From Prorocentrum cordatum (lineage: Eukaryota > Sar > Dinophyceae > Prorocentrales > Prorocentraceae): a DNA stretch of 30,396 bases. Below, piece by piece: positions 25,495 through 30,396 of this stretch. The position numbers were made by a program, and so were the translations under genes. Numbering within the stretch: position 1 is the first letter of the stretch; every line of letters begins with the position of its first letter. Where the stretch lies: NCBI GenBank assembly GCA_963575745.1, contig CAUYUJ010006547.1, positions 22,501 to 52,896 of the forward strand, given 5' to 3'. Below the pieces are notes generated by a model, which saw only the letters and a program-made list of their open reading frames with translations, had not been told where the DNA came from and did no database searches.

Positions 25495-25661
25495 TATGCT
25501 ACGGTGGTTTTCCCTCGCTAGTTTCGTCGGCCTCCGGGGCCTCCCCGGCCTCGGGGACCGTCAAAAAACAGCTCAGGATGATAGCCGGGGGTCCGCCGGG
25601 GAAGGGCCCAGACCTCTTGGGGCCGACGCTGGTGGAAAAGGCAACGACGTCGGGAGATGGG
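25495..25661 (-). mobile_element. Degraded TIR-C copy between two CCT tracts
   Basis: In reverse complement it shows CCCATCTCCCGACGTCG, CATCCTGAGCTGTTTTTTGA, CGGTCCCCGAGGCCGGGGAG and AGGGAAAACCACCG, matching TIR-C in order. The end at 25661 resembles the family terminus; the end at 25495 runs into the repeat. Confidence 0.65.
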
Positions 25662-25679
25662 AACATTCTTTGGGGCCAC

Positions 25680-25972
25680 TCCGCCTCCTCCTCCTCCTCC
25701 TCCTCCTACCTCCTCCTCCACCTTCCTCCTCCTCCTCCTCCTCTCCTCCTACCTCCTACACTCCGCCTCCTCCCTCCTCCTCCTCCTTCCTCCCCCTCCT
25801 CTCCTCCTCCTCCTCCCCCCCTCCTCTCTCCCCTCCTCTCCTCCTCCTTCCTCCTCCTCCCCTCGTCCTCCTCCCCCTCCTCCTGCCCCTCCTCCTCCTC
25901 CAGTCCTCCTCCTCTCTCCGCCTCCTCCTCCTCCTCCTCCTCCTCCTCCTCCTCCTCCTCCTCCTCCCCCCG
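25680..25972. repeat. (CCT)n polypyrimidine tract
   Basis: About 290 bp of CCT with CTT and CCC variants, most regular at 25921-25966. Confidence 0.9.
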
Positions 25973-26520
25973 GAAACTTTTGGGCACCGTGTCGCCACGG
26001 CGGCCCCGGCGACACGCTATACCCTGCGAGCGGATAGCGTGCCGCTCCGCTCCGGAGGGGCGAGGGGCTCGGAATGGCTGGGGACGTTGACGTTGGCGCT
26101 TGGGGGTGGGAAGCGGAGATCGACTACAGTCGGGGCGTTGACCTAAGGAACCCTAAATAAGGAACGAGGCCCCTTTTTACCATAAGTTGAGCTTCGATTT
26201 CCCATCGAAAACATAAGGAAAACCTGAGGCAAGCTGTGAAACACTTAAGGAACGCGGAGCCCCTCCCCAACGAAAAGGGTTCCTTCTTCAGGGCCCCGAC
26301 TGCACATGCAAGAGGGTGACCCTGGGCCAGCGTGACCTCTGGTGCGCGGCTTCAGTGGGGGCGCCGGGGGGCCCAGAGCCGAACTTGCAGGCCACTGCGG
26401 TCGCCTCGCGCTCGGCGATCGAGGGGCCCGAGTGGGCCCGCACCGAGGGTCACTCCAGCGAAGGGCCACTCTCGCGTGTAGTCGAGGACAGCGCGTCGCG
26501 CCGAAACGTGGCGGGCCAGA
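25973..26520. other. Unassigned spacer
   Basis: No gene recognised. The word TAAGGAAC or TAAGGAAA recurs four times at about 26141-26250 in AT-richer sequence, and the same word occurs in the insert at 10985-11157, so a shared repeat is possible. Confidence 0.35.
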
Positions 26521-26524
26521 ACCG

Positions 26525-26785
26525 GCGGGAGGAGGAGAAGGAGGAGGAGGAGGAGGAGGAGGAGGAGGGAGGATGGAGGAAGGAGGGATGAAAGGAGGAT
26601 GGACGAGGATGGAGGAGAGAAGGAGGAGGGGGAGGAGGAGGAGAAGGCGAAGAAGGAGGATGGATGATGGAGGAGGAGGATGGAGAGGATGAGGAGGAGA
26701 AGGAGGAGGTGAGGAGGAGGAAAAGAGAGGAGAAGGAGGAGAGCCGGAGAGGAGGAGGAGGAGGAGGAGAGGAGGAGGAGATCAG
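26525..26785. repeat. (GGA)n polypurine tract
   Basis: About 260 bp of GGA with ATGGA and GAAGGA variants, ending in GATCAGATCAGATCAGATC (a short five-base repeat). Its strand bias is opposite to the CCT tracts 550 bp away. Confidence 0.9.
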
Positions 26786-26799
26786 ATCAGATCAGATCG

Positions 26800-27025
26800 A
26801 CTCTGGGGGGCCGTGTCCACGAGTCACCTCATGGCAGCAAAAAGTTGGCCCCTGAGTGGCCTTCGCAGGCAGCTTCACACGGCATCCAGCCTCTGCAGGC
26901 ACGGCCGAGTGCTCGGGCCCCAACCCGCCCTGCGGCGCGGGCGTACGCGCTCAAGGGGGGCGGTGGCACGACTCAAACTCACCAATCAGACGGCCTTCGA
27001 GGCCCTACAAAAGAAAGTAAAAAAA
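26800..27025. other. 3' flank of the second LINE region; nothing identified
   Basis: No gene or repeat recognised. It lies immediately downstream, in minus-strand sense, of the stop that ends the long LINE-derived frame. Confidence 0.3.
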
Positions 27026-27444
27026 TTACCCCCGAGACTTCGCCCGCGGCTTAGGTTTTGGTCTTGAAACTCGGCGTCCCTGGGCCATAAACTGGCGCGG
27101 GTCTCCAGAGACTCCCTCCAGGACATGATTTTCGGCAAGTCTAAAAGGCTGAGGGGCCCCCGAGGACGAGGAGGAAGCAATAGCAGCAGCAGCACTCGGA
27201 GGAGGGGGGGGAGGTCGGAGACTGAGGGCCCCTCTAGCCGCCAACTCTCTGAGACGAACCGAATTCGCCAGCATCGGTCGTCGCGATATCTCGCGAGAGA
27301 ACTGGGCCACAGCTCGGGCGTTCGCAGCGGCAGCCAAACGCCGCTCCTCTGCCTTCTCCTCCCCGCCACCCACCGTCCCAGCTCCCACGTCCCCCACTCC
27401 ATACTGTTGCTCATCTCCGCTTGCTATCCTCCTACTCACTCCGC
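27026..27444 (-). other. Open tail frame after the MDKRPAW protein
   Basis: In the RT frame, the part after about 27444 again looks protein-like (EKAEERRLAAAANARAVAQF, then SREISRRPMLANSVRLRELA) and ends at a stop at 27026-27028 after SRPKPKPRAKSRG, a basic tail. It may be the C-terminal part of the upstream protein reached by a frameshift, or a separate exon. A Pro/Ala/Ser run lies between. Confidence 0.35.
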
Positions 27445-28146
27445 TCAGCGCGTGATCCGATCCAACAACTTCGACGCGTCTCTCTCCAGGGCCCCACGTG
27501 GAGCCGCTCCCACCTTGCGCTCTCCGCCCACCGTCTTCAAGTACTGAACAAGATAGCGCTCGAGATCGGGCACTCGAGAGTCCACCGCAAACGTCAACCT
27601 GAACTTCTCTGACTTCTGCTCTTGCTTGCGTGTGACTCTGATGCGACAAGCCCGCACCTCGTCCGCGAGCGCCATGAGATCTCGCTGCAACACGACATCG
27701 TTCCAATACGCCAAGAAACACTTTTTGCAATCCTCGGGGCACTGAGGACCCTGCCCTGCGGCTTGAATCAGTGCCGCCCACACCTGCAGAAACGGGGGGC
27801 CGAGAGAGGACCCGTCGCCGCCGTTCTCCTTCAAGGACTGCACGGTGGCGTGATACTTGACGCCGGCTGCCTTGGCGGCCTTGGCCGCGACATTCTCCAT
27901 CGGAACCAGGAAGGTGAAAAAAACGACGCCGCAGATGTCCCTCAACTCTGCGGCATTGGTGAGAGACAGCTTCGTGAGAATGATCACGAGCTGCTTCAGG
28001 ATGCCCCCCTGCCCTCCAGCCTGCTTCTTGGCGGCCTCGACGACCTTCGCTGCGGAAGCCGCTCTCTTGGCTGCTGGCTCGCCGCTGCCGTCCTCCACCT
28101 GCGTCGGGGCCTCGAGCATCCAGGCGGGGCGCTTGTCCATGCTCAT
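27445..28146 (-). CDS. Unrecognised ~233-residue protein downstream of the second LINE RT
   Basis: Start ATG at 28146 (MSMDKRPAWMLEAPTQ) or 28140; stop at 27445. Composition is that of a normal soluble, helical protein: AAKRAASAAKVVEAAKKQ, a hydrophobic helix LKQLVIILTKLSLTNAAE, CGVVFFTFLVPMENVAAK, a Cys cluster CPEDCKKCFLAYW at about residues 155-167, and RDLMALADEVRACRIRV. It is in a different frame from the RT/zinc-finger protein, whose open frame continues across it as Arg/Gly-rich shadow. I do not assign a function. From its place it may be a nucleic-acid-binding accessory protein of the LINE, or the first ORF of a following copy. Confidence 0.55.
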   Translation of the reverse strand: MSMDKRPAWMLEAPTQVEDGSGEPAAKRAASAAKVVEAAKKQAGGQGGILKQLVIILTKLSLTNAAELRDICGVVFFTFLVPMENVAAKAAKAAGVKYHATVQSLKENGGDGSSLGPPFLQVWAALIQAAGQGPQCPEDCKKCFLAYWNDVVLQRDLMALADEVRACRIRVTRKQEQKSEKFRLTFAVDSRVPDLERYLVQYLKTVGGERKVGAAPRGALERDASKLLDRITR

Positions 28147-28195
28147 GGGCGCCGCGACTTCGAAGCCAAGGAGGGTGGGGCTCAGGACAAGGATC

Positions 28196-30396
28196 AAGGT
28201 GTGTTCTCAGATGACTCTGAAGAGCCTCAAAGCTGCGACCATAGAAAACACATATTGGACACTGGTACGACGAAGGGATACTCGGAGGCTGAAGGTGTCG
28301 GACTTGTACTTCACTACAGAATCCTCGGTCTAACGAATCACGCAGATGTCGCCGACATATTGTCCGTGAGGCGAACGTGGTAAGACACACACAGCATTGG
28401 TTTGAGACACTCAGTATACTCGATAGAGCTTGATATCCGTGTCTAGCTATAATATGGGTGTGTACTGCACGTCGGTCTGGTAAGATAGCTCCACAAATGC
28501 TGCCACTGCTGTCACACATCATGCACTTATACTGTTTCTCGGTTTCGATCACGCTAGGGGTAAATTCAGGCTCGGGTCCAGGGCCAGGAACATGTTCAGG
28601 AGGGGGCACGGCTACAGCTAAGGATCTACTCCGAAGCTCACGAACATCAATACTCATAAACTTCTCCCCCGCCTCCTCCGACCGAAACAGCTCCAGAAAA
28701 CGCCCATCAAGAAGAGCGAGCAGGTCGGGACCCTCTCCAAGGACTCCCAGGGCCTCCACGTCGTCCCAATACATCTTTACCCAGGGATGAGCCTCAGGAC
28801 CTAGACAACCATTTCCCCGAAACGAGTGCCATTTTCCAACAGTAGCGAAGAGCGCTGCAATGACTTGTTTGTGAAACTGCGGCCGACGTACCAGTTCCTG
28901 CAAGAACCGTAGTCGCCGAATACGAGCTTCCAGCTCGGGAGACACCAGCCGCCAGTAGGCCAGCACATCTGCATTAGAGAGAGAACGAGGATGGCGCTCA
29001 GCGTGTGGATCAAACGCATCACCACGCATAGCACGCCGAGCAAAGGATGCAATCTGATTCGTCAGCCTCCGATATTCTGCACCAGTAGGCACATACGCCT
29101 CAATCCCAGAGAGTCCTGCATTATAAACCTTGCTCATGAAAAGACAGCGTCGCAATCGATGCGGTATCCCAGGAAGTTGCCAGAACATCCCCATGGAGTA
29201 AAAACCAGACTGCATTGCGTTACATCTTGCTTTTAGTTCGACAGCATACCGATGAGGCTGAGCAGACACGCGGAAGCCTAGCGATTTAATAATCTGCGCG
29301 GCACGCCCAGGGAAAGACAGGGCACCTTCGCGCAGAAGTCGAAGTGCCTCAGAAGAGCCCCTCCCCACTAGACATACCAACGTATCCTGCTTGCTAAGAT
29401 TCTGCTTGTACCCTTCCCGTAGGAGAGATTCGTCTAGATCATCATTACTACGTCGGCTAAGCTCGATAAGCTCCCGTAGACTAGTGAACCTCCCTCCCAC
29501 CAGCTTCTTAGTCAAATCATCCGCGTGCTTAGTTAGGGACAGGTCCTGCATCGTGCCAGACACGGGGCAGCGGACATGCAAATCGCGAGAGTAGCGATCC
29601 CACTGGTGCTGGGCCTCACGCCAGCGCTCAACAGCAGGCGAGAACGTGTGCACGAACGAGCGAACGGCAAATCCGTCTCCCATGAGGCCCCCGCTGCTGG
29701 GTCGTAACGTCACCTGCTCATCAGAACCCCGAAGCTGAATCACTGCCCACCTATATCGTTGCTCCCCGAATCCCAAGGACTCTGCCCAGAACATACATGA
29801 AATTGCCGTTCGCATAGATTCCCAACTACTCGAGCTGAACGCGTTGGCGAGGTCATGCGCGTTCGTCACGTGCGAGAGACCTTCACGCCACAGATGATAT
29901 CCACTAATATTCTGTACAAGCTGCGCCTCCTCTCGCCTATGATACGGTACAAGTCCGTGGTCACAGTCGCCAAAAAACCCTGGCCCACGCTGGTGCATCA
30001 AACTAGTCATGAAGAGCTTGCCCATGGGATCTAGGAGGTGGACCCATCGAGTTTTCCCATCAGGCTTAGGAAGAGGAGCCCCTTCACTACAGTGCCATCT
30101 GATAGGTGCCCAGCCCGAACTCCGAATCCTCGCCAGACTCCCGAAGACAAACTTCTGGAACTCAGGAAGACGCAGCCCTTCTTTCGATGCACCAAGACCA
30201 GCCATTTTCACCTTGCAATTCTTGAGCGGGTGCAAAACCAGCCACCATAGCTCCAGGGGAGGGGCCCAGGAGGGCCCAGCACGACGCTTCCCAGCTTTCA
30301 GGAGGGCCCGACGAATTCCTTTGAGGTCAAGGCTGGCAGCTTTGCGCTCCGCATATGTAGGTTCAGCATGAGGTAGCGCACGAGACAGAAGCCAAT
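28196..30396 (-). CDS. Second LINE: reverse transcriptase with C-terminal zinc-finger array (5' partial)
   Basis: The frame is open from the window edge without a start codon. RT landmarks: PLPKPDGKTRWVHLLDPMGK (finger), VPYHRREEAQLVQNI, motif A HDLANAFSSSSW, GGLMGDGF (motif B region), motif C KHADDLTKKL and SLGFRVSAQPHRYAVELKA (thumb side). Counting residues from 30235, motif A lies near 128-135 and motif C near 237-245. After a ~320-residue helical linker come three zinc-finger-like motifs at about 571-679: CMMCDSS...HTHIIARH, CCVCLTTF...CRRHLRDS and CPICVFY...LQSHLRTH. This is a different RT lineage from the element at 11-17.6 kb. The same frame stays open to 27026, but beyond 28196 it is overlapped by a better protein in another frame, so I end it here. 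Confidence 0.8.

Noticed and set aside
1-30396. tRNA, rRNA or snRNA genes.
   Set aside because: None of the conserved boxes or folds was recognised by eye; a covariance-model search would be needed to exclude them.

Overview
The window is nuclear DNA of a dinoflagellate. The decisive evidence is an exact 22-nt dinoflagellate spliced leader (DinoSL) at 17579-17600 on the minus strand, followed directly by a second leader truncated at its internal AG. High GC, very abundant simple repeats, LINE-type retroelements of the kind common in dinoflagellates, and introns with GC or GA 5' splice sites and AG|G acceptors all agree. The species cannot be fixed from the sequence; a large, introner-rich genome such as Prorocentrum would fit.

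Region 1 (1-4481, minus strand) is a sialate O-acetylesterase-like (SIAE) gene running off the left edge. It is hard to see because its exons are cut by inverted-repeat elements. Removing each element at its target-site duplication restores one continuous reading frame with the SIAE landmarks in order. Six introns can be placed to the base. They derive from four unrelated terminal-inverted-repeat families, called here TIR-A, TIR-B, TIR-C and TIR-D. This is the pattern of introners, meaning transposable elements that create introns. Two introners flank a 10-nt microexon, several carry nested elements, and a perfect-looking 157-bp fold-back lies in the signal-anchor coding region.

Region 2 (4.5-11.25 kb) has no firm gene. 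It holds microsatellites, three small tandem arrays, a 9-copy ~72-bp minisatellite, a ~1-kb GAT tract and more TIR-A, TIR-B and TIR-C copies. Two or three short protein-like exon candidates are present.

Region 3 (11.25-17.6 kb, minus strand) is a nearly full-length LINE. From the 5' end it has a double spliced leader, zinc motif and coiled coil, APE-type endonuclease, reverse transcriptase, a Cys/His motif, RNase H and a C-terminal zinc motif. Catalytic residues survive but frameshifts and stops break the frame. The double leader says this copy came from a transcript trans-spliced in two successive rounds.

Region 4 (18.1-19.3 kb, minus strand) is an intact ORF resembling the PLOD-type glycosyltransferase domain, followed upstream by a TIR-C element.

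Region 5 (19.5-26.8 kb) is repeat-rich: a TIR element, polypurine tracts, a tandem TIR-A pair, a pair of inverted ~253-bp TIR-E elements enclosing ~120-bp direct repeats and a 14-copy ~90-bp satellite, then two large CCT tracts facing a GGA tract.

Region 6 (27-30.4 kb, minus strand) is a second LINE lineage, open to the right edge. Its reverse transcriptase is followed by three zinc-finger-like motifs and then a second protein in another frame.

Splice sites and exon joins are inferred from the sequence, with no transcript evidence.
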